Assembly: GCA_029721435.1 (NCBI GenBank)
Contig: CM056573.1
Location: 96,801,947-96,865,946 of the forward strand
Direction of reading: 5' to 3'
DNA length: 64,000 bases
Origin: Gymnothorax reevesii
Taxonomy: Eukaryota > Chordata > Actinopteri > Anguilliformes > Muraenidae
Below the pieces are notes generated by a model. It was not told the DNA's origin. It searched no databases and saw only the letters and a list, made by a program, of their open reading frames with translations. Below, one piece after another: positions 35,102 through 44,091 of the stretch. Every line of letters begins with the position of its first letter. The stretch's first letter is position 1. A program made the position numbers and the translations under genes.

Positions 35102-35596
35102 TGTAATGTGAATATAGGCCACTAGATGGCAGTATTTACCTTTTTTTGTTAAGCTCAGACTGGAGTCATGTTTAGACATGTCCTGAACATGTCTGGGGCA
35201 AGTCTCAGAAAGTAAAAAAAAAGAGGTCTAAATGTGGGTGGGGTCTGAAAGAGAGTATATAAGGAAAAGAACTGAGACAGTAAAGTAGTAGGAGAAATTG
35301 CAAGAAGATGACCAGACCTGCCATTCTGTTCAAGACCTGTGACGTTTCTTTTGTGGATTTCTTTGCCTGTGTTTGAGCATTTTCTTCATCCAGGACATCA
35401 CCAAGCCACCCCACCAAAAAGGGACTGTAATTATTTCTGTTTTTTCTTATTTATCAATCTTGGTCTTTAGTTGTAGGTTGTTATTAGTCTTTGTCTTTGT
35501 TAAAAATTAAATGTGTTTTAGTTGTTAAAACTGTGTTTGTCATCCCTTGCTGTTGCTGCTGTGTTATAAATGTAATAACAAATTGGGGCCATAACA
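35102..35596 (+). repeat. 5' LTR of the Gmr1-like element
   Basis: Begins TGTAATGTGAATATAGG and ends GGGGCCATAACA. It contains CCACTAGATGGCAG (35119-35132, a close fit to the CTCF core motif), a GGGTGGGG box just upstream of TATATAAGG (35256-35264) and ATTAAA (35506-35511), a possible polyadenylation signal. It is therefore the likely Pol II promoter of the element, with transcription starting roughly 25-30 bases after the TATA box. Confidence 0.93.
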
Positions 35597-35679
35597 AATT
35601 GGGGGCTCAAGGTCCGGGATAGACCATTGTGTGAGTAATTTATTGAAAATCTAACATTCCAAATTGTGAAATTGTTTTT

Positions 35680-36192
35680 GTGAATTTTCCTAGATATATA
35701 ATGACAACAGCAATGGATGATTTCTTGGCATCACCAACCGTAGGGGTTTTGAAGTCTTTTAAAAAGACAGAACTGCTAGAAATTTGCAGACAGTTGGAGC
35801 TGACAGAGGTAAAACCAGCCATGCGAAAAGCAAGACTGGCTAGAGAGATAGTTGAATATTACATTGATGAAAATGTGTTTGCACCAGGAGATCTGGAACA
35901 GTTTCCAGTGGAAAATCCAAATATAGAAATGGAACTTAAATTAAAAATGCTAGAGATTGAAAGGGAGGAAAGAGAAAAAGAAAGGGAGGAAAAAGAGAAA
36001 GAAAGGGAAGAAAGAGAAAAAGAAAGGGAGGAAAAAGAGAAACAAAGAGAATTTGAGAGGGAAGAAAAAGAAAAACAAAGGCAGTTTGAGTTAGAAAAAT
36101 TAGCAAGAGAAGAAAAACAAAGAGAATTTGAGAGAGAGAAAGAGGAAAGAGCAGAAAGAGAGAGACAGAGACAGAGAGATTTTGAATTATAG
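35680..36192 (+). CDS. Gmr1-like gag, N-terminal part ending at an in-frame TAG
   Basis: 170 codons from the first ATG; a second ATG at 35701 is an equally likely start. The N-terminal 60 residues (VGVLKSFKKTELLEICRQL, KARLAREIVEYYID) look like a SAP-type helix-turn-helix. Residues from about 88 onward are an almost pure Glu/Lys/Arg coiled-coil-like run built on EREEKEKE repeats. The frame stops at TAG (36190-36192) and continues in the same frame through KFDREERLQ into the long downstream frame, so this is the N terminus of one polyprotein broken by a single nonsense codon. The role of this segment in Gag assembly is inferred. Confidence 0.82.
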   Translation: MNFPRYIMTTAMDDFLASPTVGVLKSFKKTELLEICRQLELTEVKPAMRKARLAREIVEYYIDENVFAPGDLEQFPVENPNIEMELKLKMLEIEREEREKEREEKEKEREEREKEREEKEKQREFEREEKEKQRQFELEKLAREEKQREFEREKEERAERERQRQRDFEL

Positions 36193-36219
36193 AAATTCGA
36201 TAGAGAAGAAAGACTCCAA

Positions 36220-39200
36220 ATGGAGCAACTAAAAATTAAAATTGAAACTAAAAATAAATTTTGTGCCAGTCAGGAGGTAAAACTGGTGCCTCCATTTTCA
36301 GAAAAGGATGTTGACAACTATTTCCAGTGTTTTGAAAAGGTAGCAAAGAGTTGCCAGTGGCCAAAGGAACACTGGCCTCTGATGTTGCAAACTGTCCTCA
36401 AGGGTAAAGCTCAACAAGCCTATTCGGCTTTGTCTGCAGATGATTCCTCTGATTATGAGGTTGTCAAAAAGGTTATTTTGAGAGCTTATGAGTTGGTTCC
36501 AGAGGCTTACCGACAGAAATTCAGAGGTTTGAAGAAATCTGAAAATCAGACTTATGTGGAATTTGCTAATGAGAAGAAGGTTTGCTTTGAGCGCTGGTGT
36601 ACTTCTATGGAGGTCAAGGATGATTTCAACTCACTAAAAGAGATGGTGTTAGTTGAAGAATTCAAGAACTGTGTTAAGGATGATGTTAAGACCTACCTTA
36701 ATGAGAAGCAAGCACTGAACTTGCAATCAGCTGCCAAATTTGCAGATGAATATGTTCTCACTCATAAGTCCAAATTTCAGTCTAGCAGTAACAATAAATG
36801 GTCCCAATTTCAGAAAAAGGGTTACGGTGATACCCAAGATTCCTCACCCAAAGACAAAGACAAATCTGGTGATGGTGCTCAGAAATCCAGTAACAGGTCT
36901 GATCAAAGTGTGAAAGCTGACAGTGACAAAAGTGGTCTAGTTTGCAGTTATTGCAAGAAATCTGGTCATGTTACAACTAACTGTTGGTTCCTTAAAGCTA
37001 AGAAAGAAAAAGAAAAGGATACCAAACCAAATGCCTTTGTGAAAACAAGGTTAGAAACCCCTGTAGTAGATAACCAATCTGCTAAATTGCCTGCTTCTTG
37101 TGGGGCTAAAAAGCCTAATACAGCTGACTTTGTGAGGGAGGAATTTCTTCCATTTGTGTCAGAGGGATTTGTGGCTCTGAATGAGCATACTACTCCTGTC
37201 CCCATATATATCCTAAGGGATACCGGAGCTTCTCAGTCACTTTTGTTGATGGACTCCTTGGAGTTACGTGATGAGACCGCTTCAGGGGATTTCATACTTG
37301 TACAAGGTATTGAAGGGAGGACTGTATCTGTACCCCTGCGCTCTATATTCTTGAAGTCAGATTTAGTTACAGGACAGGTAAAGGTGGGACTTATGTCAAG
37401 TCTACCTATAAAGGGTGTTTCTCTGTTGCTAGGCAATGACCTGGCTGGGGGCAAAGTAGTTCCCCCTGTACATCTTACTTCACAGCCGAGCACTGAAAAT
37501 GGGGATGAGGACCCATCTCTGTATCCTTCTTGCGCAGTGACTCGTGCTATGGCCAAGAAGGCTAAAGAAGATGATGTTGTGGTGCCGTCCAGTACATTGA
37601 ATAGTCAGGACTCAGGTGGTTCGCCTCATGACTCTGATTGGCCTACTATGGTTTCTCCGTTTGAGGACTTATCAGATACTTTTATCAGTTCTCTATTCAG
37701 CCAGCCGGATGGGTCTGGTGATTCTGATGTGTCTGGAGACTTGTCTCTGTCCAGAAAGCGGTTGATTGAGGAGCAAACTAATGATCCTGAAATTTGTGTA
37801 CTAAAGAGGAGAGCCCTTCCTGATAAAGAAATAGACGCAGTTCCAGTTGGGTATTATCTCAAGGATGGTGTGTTGATGCGGAAGTGGCGCCCTCCTGATA
37901 TCCCTGCCAATGCAGATTGGGCAGTGGTCAGGCAAATTGTTGTTCCGAAGGTCTATAGGAATGAGATCTTAACAATGGCTCATAGCTTACCTTTAGGAGG
38001 TCATCTTGGTGTTAACAAGACTGTTGATAAGATCATGAAACACTTCTTTTGGCCTGGGCTTCGGAAAGACGTTTCCAACTTTTGCAAAACCTGTCACACT
38101 TGTCAGGTAGTTGGAAAACACCAGTTAGACCCACCTGTAGCTCCATTGCAGCCTATCCCAGCATTTGGGGAGCCATTCTCTAGGGTCATTGTTGATTGCG
38201 TTGGTCCATTACCCAAGACTAGATCTGGAAATCAGTACTTGTTGACAATCATGTGTGCATCTACCAGATTCCCCGAAGCCATACCTCTACGTAACATCAA
38301 GGCAACTGCAATCTCGAAGGCTTTGATAAAGTTCTTCACGTTGTTTGGTCTTCCCAGGGAAATTCAGTCAGACCAAGGTAGCAATTTCACTTCAGGATTG
38401 TTTCAGCAGGTTGTGTATGAACTAGGTGCAAAACAGATTCTTTCTAGTGCCTATCATCCACAAAGTCAGGGTGCCTTAGAGCGGTTTCATTCCACTCTCA
38501 AGACAATGATGAGGACTTATTGTTATGACCATGAGAAAGACTGGGATGAAGGGGTTCATTTGCTGTTGTTTGCAGCTAGAGAAGCAGTGCAGGAGTCTAC
38601 TGGATTCAGTCCATTTGAGCTAGTGTTTGGTCATGAAGTGAGAGGACCTTTGCTATTATTGAGTGAACAATGGCAAGAGAAAGAGCCGCAAATCAGTCTG
38701 TTAGACTATGTTAGCAAGTTCAAGGAAAGATTGCGTGCAGCATGTGACCTAGCCAAAGAGAACTTGAAATCAAGTCAGGGAAAAATGAAAACTTGGTATG
38801 ATCATAAGGCTAGAAGCCGTGAGTTTAAACCAGGAGACAAGGTCCTTGTGTTGTTTCCCTTGCAGTCCAATCCATTGCAGGTTGGATTTCATGGTCCTTA
38901 TGAAATTCTGACAAAACTCAATGATCTCAATTACATTGTGAAGACTCCAGATAGGAGAAAACCAAAACAATTGTGTCATATTAACATGCTAAAGCCTTAT
39001 CATGACAGAAATGCTAGGGTTGCAGCTGTCACTTCAGATTCTCCAATGGTCGAAACGTGTGAAGATGAGGGGGAGTTTCAAGATGATGAACCAAGAATTA
39101 AAGCTGAAGTTCTTTCATGTAAATTGTCAAACACTGAAGTGTTGCAAAATCTTGATGTAAAACTCCAGCACTTAGAACCCTCACAGAGAGATCAGTTTGA

Positions 39201-40548
39201 AAGGTTGATCAAGAAATATGAGGATTTGTTTCCTGATGTTCCAAAGAGAGTTACTATAGCCTCTCATGATGTAGATGTTGGTGATGCCAAACCAATAAAA
39301 CAGCATCCATACCGGATGAATCCTGAAAAGAGAAAGATTGCTGAGAAAGAGGTTGAGTACATGTTAAAACATGATATTATCAGACCCTCCAACTCCGATT
39401 GGAGTTCACCCTGTGTGCTAGTTCCAAAACCTGATGGAAGTACTAGATTCTGTACAGATTATCGCAAAGTCAATGCTGTAACTAGAACGGATGTGTTTCC
39501 AATACCTAGGATTGATGATTGTATTGATAGTGTAGGGCAAGCAAAGTTTCTGACCAAGATTGATTTATTGAAGGGTTATTGGTGTGTGCCTTTCACTGAG
39601 AGGGCCAAGAGCATCTCTGCTTTTGCCACACCATCTGGATTGTACCAGTATGAAGTCCTACCCTTTGGCATGAAAAATGCCCCAGCCACGTTCCAAAGGA
39701 TGATACAGTCTACAATCGCCGGATTGCCACACACGGGTGCGTACATCGATGACCTGATCACATGGAGTGACTCCTGGGAAGAACATCTAAAAGATGTAGA
39801 GACGTTGTTCCAGCGCCTGACACAGGCTAACCTGACTGTTAACCTGAACAAGAGTGACTTTGGTTGTGCTACTGTCACCTATCTTGGCTACGTCATAGGC
39901 CAGGGTAAGGTGGCACCCATAAATGCTAAAGTCCAAGCCATCATGGACTTTCCCGTTCCTGACAACAAAAAAGCTTTGCGCCGCTTCCTTGGAATGATCG
40001 GGTACTACCGCAAGTTCTGCAAGAACTTTGCTGAGATTGCTCTCAGTCTAACTAACCAACTGAAGAAAGGTGTAAAGTTCACTTGGGATGATGCATGCCA
40101 GAGAGCCTTCGATCGCCTGAAGTCTCTGCTGTGTCACTTCCCCGTGCTCAAATCTCCTGACTTCAACAAACCGTTCTCCATCGCGGTCGATGCTAGCGAC
40201 CAAGCTTGTGGATCTGTGCTCCAACAGAGAAGTGACTCTGATGACATTGAGCATCCCGTGGCATACTTCTCCAGGAAGTTCAATCGCCACCAAAGGAACT
40301 ATTCCACAATAGAGAAGGAGCTGTTGGCTCTGGTCCTTTCTTTACAACACTTTGAGGTTTATGTTTGTTCAGGACAAAAGCCAATGATTGTGTACACTGA
40401 CCACAATCCGTTAATGTTTTTGAGTAAGATGAAAAACAAGAATCGGAGATTGTTGAATTGGAGTTTGATTTTACAGGAGTTTGACTTGGAAATTAAGCAT
40501 GTGAAGGGTACAGACAATGTAATTGCTGATTGCTTATCCCGTGTTTGA
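36220..40548 (+). CDS. Gmr1-like gag-pol polyprotein (capsid, zinc knuckle, PR, IN, RT, RH)
   Basis: 1442 codons. Capsid-like region about residues 20-190 (SEKDVDNYFQCFEKVA, WPLMLQTVLKGKAQQAYSAL, YRQKFRGLKK) is of the type related to the vertebrate SCAN domain. CCHC knuckle: C242, C245, H250, C255. Aspartic protease: DTGAS at 334-338. Integrase: zinc-binding H588 or H595 with C625 and C628; catalytic D659, D718 and E754, the last two spaced D-35-E. RT: YIDD at 1175-1178. RNase H: first Asp at D1324 (AVDASDQACGSVL), then STIEKELLAL and VYTDHNPLMF. All catalytic residues looked for are present and the frame is uninterrupted. The upstream TAG would remove only the gag N terminus unless read through. 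Confidence 0.95.
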   Translation: MEQLKIKIETKNKFCASQEVKLVPPFSEKDVDNYFQCFEKVAKSCQWPKEHWPLMLQTVLKGKAQQAYSALSADDSSDYEVVKKVILRAYELVPEAYRQKFRGLKKSENQTYVEFANEKKVCFERWCTSMEVKDDFNSLKEMVLVEEFKNCVKDDVKTYLNEKQALNLQSAAKFADEYVLTHKSKFQSSSNNKWSQFQKKGYGDTQDSSPKDKDKSGDGAQKSSNRSDQSVKADSDKSGLVCSYCKKSGHVTTNCWFLKAKKEKEKDTKPNAFVKTRLETPVVDNQSAKLPASCGAKKPNTADFVREEFLPFVSEGFVALNEHTTPVPIYILRDTGASQSLLLMDSLELRDETASGDFILVQGIEGRTVSVPLRSIFLKSDLVTGQVKVGLMSSLPIKGVSLLLGNDLAGGKVVPPVHLTSQPSTENGDEDPSLYPSCAVTRAMAKKAKEDDVVVPSSTLNSQDSGGSPHDSDWPTMVSPFEDLSDTFISSLFSQPDGSGDSDVSGDLSLSRKRLIEEQTNDPEICVLKRRALPDKEIDAVPVGYYLKDGVLMRKWRPPDIPANADWAVVRQIVVPKVYRNEILTMAHSLPLGGHLGVNKTVDKIMKHFFWPGLRKDVSNFCKTCHTCQVVGKHQLDPPVAPLQPIPAFGEPFSRVIVDCVGPLPKTRSGNQYLLTIMCASTRFPEAIPLRNIKATAISKALIKFFTLFGLPREIQSDQGSNFTSGLFQQVVYELGAKQILSSAYHPQSQGALERFHSTLKTMMRTYCYDHEKDWDEGVHLLLFAAREAVQESTGFSPFELVFGHEVRGPLLLLSEQWQEKEPQISLLDYVSKFKERLRAACDLAKENLKSSQGKMKTWYDHKARSREFKPGDKVLVLFPLQSNPLQVGFHGPYEILTKLNDLNYIVKTPDRRKPKQLCHINMLKPYHDRNARVAAVTSDSPMVETCEDEGEFQDDEPRIKAEVLSCKLSNTEVLQNLDVKLQHLEPSQRDQFERLIKKYEDLFPDVPKRVTIASHDVDVGDAKPIKQHPYRMNPEKRKIAEKEVEYMLKHDIIRPSNSDWSSPCVLVPKPDGSTRFCTDYRKVNAVTRTDVFPIPRIDDCIDSVGQAKFLTKIDLLKGYWCVPFTERAKSISAFATPSGLYQYEVLPFGMKNAPATFQRMIQSTIAGLPHTGAYIDDLITWSDSWEEHLKDVETLFQRLTQANLTVNLNKSDFGCATVTYLGYVIGQGKVAPINAKVQAIMDFPVPDNKKALRRFLGMIGYYRKFCKNFAEIALSLTNQLKKGVKFTWDDACQRAFDRLKSLLCHFPVLKSPDFNKPFSIAVDASDQACGSVLQQRSDSDDIEHPVAYFSRKFNRHQRNYSTIEKELLALVLSLQHFEVYVCSGQKPMIVYTDHNPLMFLSKMKNKNRRLLNWSLILQEFDLEIKHVKGTDNVIADCLSRV

Positions 40549-40675
40549 ATGTATATATCATGTGTTTAAATATTGTATGATATGTATATATAGACAAGTG
40601 TTCACTTAACCATTTTGTATTGAAAAGAAAAATTTTGCCTTTATGAGTCAAAATTTTTCCCTTTTGGAATGGAGG

Positions 40676-41170
40676 TGTAATGTGAATATAGGCCACTAGA
40701 TGGCAGTATTTACCTTTTTTTGTTAAGCTCAGACTGGAGTCATGTTTAGACATGTCCTGAACATGTCTGGGGCAAGTCTCAGAAAGTTAAAAAAAAGAGG
40801 TCTAAATGTGGGTGGGGTCTGAAAGAGAGTATATAAGGAAAAGAATTGAGACAGTAAAGTAGTAGGAGAAATTGCAAGAAGATGACCAGACCTGCCATTC
40901 TGTTCAAGACCTGTGACGTTTCTTTTGTGGATTTCTTTGCCTGTGTTTGAGCATTTTCTTCATCCAGGACATCACCAAGCCACCCCACCAAAAAGGGACT
41001 GTAATTATTTCTGTTTTTTCTTATTTATCAATCTTGGTCTTTAGTTGTAGGTTGTTATTAGTCTTTGTCTTTGTTAAAAATTAAATGTGTTTTAGTTGTT
41101 AAAACTGTGTTTGTCATCCCTTGCTGTTGCTGCTGTGTTATAAATGTAATAACAAATTGGGGCCATAACA
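40676..41170 (+). repeat. 3' LTR of the Gmr1-like element
   Basis: Same length and sequence as the 5' LTR apart from two substitutions by eye. It carries the CTCF-like motif at 40693-40706, TATATAAGG at 40830-40838 and the terminal GGGGCCATAACA. The near identity indicates a recent insertion, since both LTRs are copied from one template at integration. Confidence 0.95.
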
Positions 41171-41964
41171 GGTGTAAGTACCGTAGTACATTTCCAGGGC
41201 AGCAATGTCAAACTTTAACAAATAATAAGTTGCCTTCTGAAAGTGTAGCCTATTCAAGCCATCCCTAGAGCTTTTACTGTCCTCGCCCCAGTGTGAATTT
41301 AAAGTCTATTCACTTCCATCAGCAAGAAAATATTTCACATTGTATTTGTTTAGTTTATTACGGATATCTATCCAATTCCAAATGATGCTTGACGCTATTA
41401 CAGGTTGCGTCCTAGCATGCCAGTTTGATTAAGCCTATTTAACTACTTAAACGGACAGTTTAAAGAATCCAACGGCACATTAATGTGACACAACCACTAA
41501 ATGAAATGGGCTGAACAAAATACCTTGGAATCCGGAGGTATCCTGACGCCATACATTTCATGACACGTATCCTGATTTCTGATTTTCCGGGCATGTTTTA
41601 ACTATGAGTCAAGATTTGTTTATCATGTATCCGACCGTAAATGGAAACACATTTTAAGGCACATGGAGTGTGAGTACCTTAATGCAACAGGGCATAATTG
41701 CATGAAGAAATGTTTTCCCCATTTAGAACCTTTTAAATGTCTATTCCAGGGGCGTCACCTTTTTTACTGCCCGTGCCTCAGTATGAATTTGAATTGTCGT
41801 TCACTTTCATCCCTAACAAAAATTTGGCATTGTATCGGTTTGGTTTTTGGTTTTGCCACCAAAGTGGCGAAGCAGCTTTGGGGACTATCTCCAATCGCTG
41901 TTAGCAGTTGCTGGAGGAAAACCAGTGGAAGGGGTGAGGCCAGCCATCACCAGAAGGGGGTGTC
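41171..41964. repeat. Tandemly duplicated flank, right copies
   Basis: The right flank of the Gmr1 element (41171-41370) and the next stretch (41515-41860) share GAATCCG.A..TATC.TGAC, CATTTCATGACA, ACACATTTTAAGGCACAT, CAGT.TGAATTT and CATTGTAT.GTTT. This is a diverged tandem duplication of about 400 bp, non-coding. The origin of the unit is unknown. Confidence 0.6.
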
Positions 41965-42197
41965 AAAATAGTAACTTGTTTTAAGTTTTTTTTTTTTTCC
42001 CCCTTAATACAAGTTACTATTTGACTTGACAAGTGAAATTTACTTACCCCACTAGCAAGCTAGTAAAAATTACCTCAAAACAAGAATTTTTTTTTGTCTT
42101 ACTAAGAAAAATAGTGATAGAAATAAGTGTTTTAAGTCTTAAAATAAGTAAATTCATTTTACCTAGTATTTTTATCTTACCATTTTTTGCAGTGCTG
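41965..42197. mobile_element. hAT-type MITE fragment
   Basis: AT-rich stretch rich in AAGTAA, ACTTATTTTAAG and ACTAG motifs, ending TTTTTTGCAGTG at 42186-42197, the inverted form of the CACTGCAAAAA start of a common vertebrate hAT MITE. The other end is not recognisable, so it is truncated. Confidence 0.55.
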
Positions 42198-42559
42198 CAC
42201 TTCTGCCCCATGCACACGAGTGCCATCCCCCCTTCCCTCCCCCGACTTTTCCTGCCGGTCGAAACTCGGCTTCTGCAGCTCCTTCAGCCCTTAACCCAAC
42301 CCCCCATGGCTCCAGCAGTTCTGGGGTTAATCCTCCCCCACCCGGACAAGCACCAGCAGCTGTGTCATCCGCTCCTCTTCTCCACACTGCTCCCCCTACT
42401 CCGTTTCCCAATGCTGTTAATTCTGTGCTTCCCTCCACAGTTCTGCTGTTCCCTTCAACTACGCCGATTGGTTCCTTGCTGCCTCCCACAGCACATCCTC
42501 AATACACACTAGCCACAGCCCTACCCCCCATACATCCCCTGCAACACATTCCAAACCCC

Positions 42560-43020
42560 TCACCATTATCCCCCACACTTAGACGACAGATTTTATTAGG
42601 TATGTACATTGATCTGGCGCAGCTCATCCAACCGTAATTTCCATATTCACATTTCAGGTGCAAAATCCAAACCATTCACGGCCCCCCCCAGCTCAAGCAC
42701 CCGACCTCCGCTTGTCCAAAGGAGCTTACCCCAACCGAATTCGCATTCGCCTTTTCACTCTACATAGATGAAACCTGCCAGTCCTTTCCTCATCAGGGGC
42801 ATGAACTGGATGATTATCTTACACACGTTCTTGATCTCGCTTTACGTTTTGCCTGTACGGGTTTTTATCAATGCCACGTACTTTTTGCCTCTAAAGCAGC
42901 AGGTTTGATTCAGCAGTACAATCAGAGAGTTTACTGGGGTACCGTAGACTCAATTGTATTGTCGAGTTTTCGCCGCCCAAACTTCGCTCGTATGTGAGCT
43001 CTGCGGAGCCCCATCTCACC
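42560..43020 (+). pseudogene. Ngaro/DIRS-type gag remnant
   Basis: After a Pro/Ser-rich N terminus (42200-42560) the frame reads RRQILLGMYIDLAQLIQP, stops at 42637, then continues with TEFAFAFSLYIDETCQSF, HELDDYLTHVLDLALRF and YQCHVLFASKAAGLIQQYNQ, and a frame-shifted CELCGAPSH knuckle piece near 42996-43020. This matches the layout of Gag-like proteins of fish tyrosine-recombinase retrotransposons as I know them. Confidence 0.7.
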
Positions 43021-43179
43021 CCGCTACCGGATGTATTTTAGTTCTATCTAAAATGTTGAAAGCCTCTCCCCCTAGTCAGCCCCATTGGGATAGCTACGTG
43101 TAAATACCCGGGTAAATCATAGACTAATCATCCCCCCATGGTTCCGCCCTCCCCAGTATCAATAGCCTTATCCCAAGCA

Positions 43180-43440
43180 ATGATTTCTCCATGCACTACC
43201 CCTCCATGGACCATGTTACCACTCTCATCCGTCTCGCTGGCTGCAAAGCCTGGTTGGCTAAAGCTGATATCACAAAACCTTTTAAGGTCGTCCCACTGCT
43301 CCTACTTTTTGGGGATTTTTGGCGTTTCCTGGAAGAGACGCTATTGCTTCACCGTTCGCCTCACTTTGGGCCGCAAAAGCAGCCCCAAGATTTTCAATTC
43401 CCTATCAGAAGCATTATGCCGGATTTTTTCTGATAACCAT
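43180..43440 (+). pseudogene. Ngaro/DIRS-type reverse transcriptase remnant
   Basis: One frame reads MHYPSMDHVTTLIRLAGCKAW then LAKADITKPFKVVPL, another VRLTLGRKSSPKIFNSLSEAL. These are the block around the first catalytic Asp (ADIT.AFKV) and the F/VRLTFGC.SSP.IF block. The frame shifts between them and the YADD-type box plus RNase H are missing, so a large deletion lies near 43440-43500. Confidence 0.8.
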
Positions 43441-43499
43441 AAATTGCCGACCGACTACCCCGGACTCCGCAACTCGAGCCATTTGCCGCCTTATCCCGA

Positions 43500-43850
43500 G
43501 ACACCATCATAAATAGGATCGCCCCTCGCTCACTTTCCTCGTACCTCGCCGGATGGAAGCAATTTAAGAAATTCAATTCAGCCCTCCTACTGCCATTCCT
43601 GGCACTCAACGTTGTTCCCATTACGAGCTTTGTTACGTACGTTCACCCCATACTCCACATTCGACCAGCTCAATAACGGTCAACTTCTTCGTCAAATTGG
43701 CCGCGGGTATTCATGCTAGTGTATTTCCCGCTCTCACGTGCAACACTACTGAAAGGTTTACATAGACAAGAACCTTCCACGCCGACCAAACGTTTAACCC
43801 TGATGGCAGACCACCTCTCTCGCTGCTTCCAGACGCCATGCTCAGGGTAC
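43500..43850 (+). pseudogene. Tyrosine recombinase remnant, N-terminal part
   Basis: Reads RSLSSYLAGWKQFKKFNSALLLPFLALNVVP, the SAM-like core-binding region of YR retrotransposon integrases, then VNFFVKLAAGI and LKGLHRQEP in different frames. It is cut at the hAT target duplication (43843-43850). Confidence 0.78.
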
Positions 43851-44091
43851 CAGTGGCGTGCACAAACATTTTGGGGGGCAGGTGCTCAGTGAGAAATAAG
43901 GGCACTTCAGTGTTTCTCATAGACGAGGAAGCAATGTGTGGTGGCAGACCACGGCGGGGTAAATGCTTTTTTTTTTTTTTTTTTGTTAAGCGGGGCGCGG
44001 GGTGGGGAGGTGCTGCTTATTGCGCACATTCCGCGTTTTCCAGTGCTTTTAATGTTACCGTTTTTTTTTTGTGTGTGTGCACACGCACATA

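Larger units (their letters stand above)
35102..41170 (+). mobile_element. Full-length Gmr1-like Ty3/Gypsy retrotransposon
   Basis: A 6069 bp element with 495 bp LTRs at both ends, flanked by a 4 bp duplication GGTG (35098-35101 and 41171-41174). By eye the LTRs differ at two positions (near 35212/40786 and 35270/40844). A primer-binding site TGGGGGCTC (35600-35608, complementary to the 3' end of tRNA-Pro, with GTCCGGGAT following after a short spacer) lies three bases after the 5' LTR. A purine tract GGAATGGAGG (40666-40675) precedes the 3' LTR. Pol order is protease, integrase, RT, RNase H: integrase before RT, as in the Gmr1 group and unlike most Ty3/Gypsy elements. Confidence 0.96.

Noticed and set aside
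36190..36192. Retrovirus-style regulated gag-pol readthrough stop
   Set aside because: It lies inside gag, before the capsid and zinc knuckle, and lacks a recognisable readthrough context; a nonsense mutation is more likely.
42172..42489. Gly/Ala-rich 105-codon minus-strand frame
   Set aside because: Antisense of the Pro-rich gag N terminus of the Ngaro-like element.
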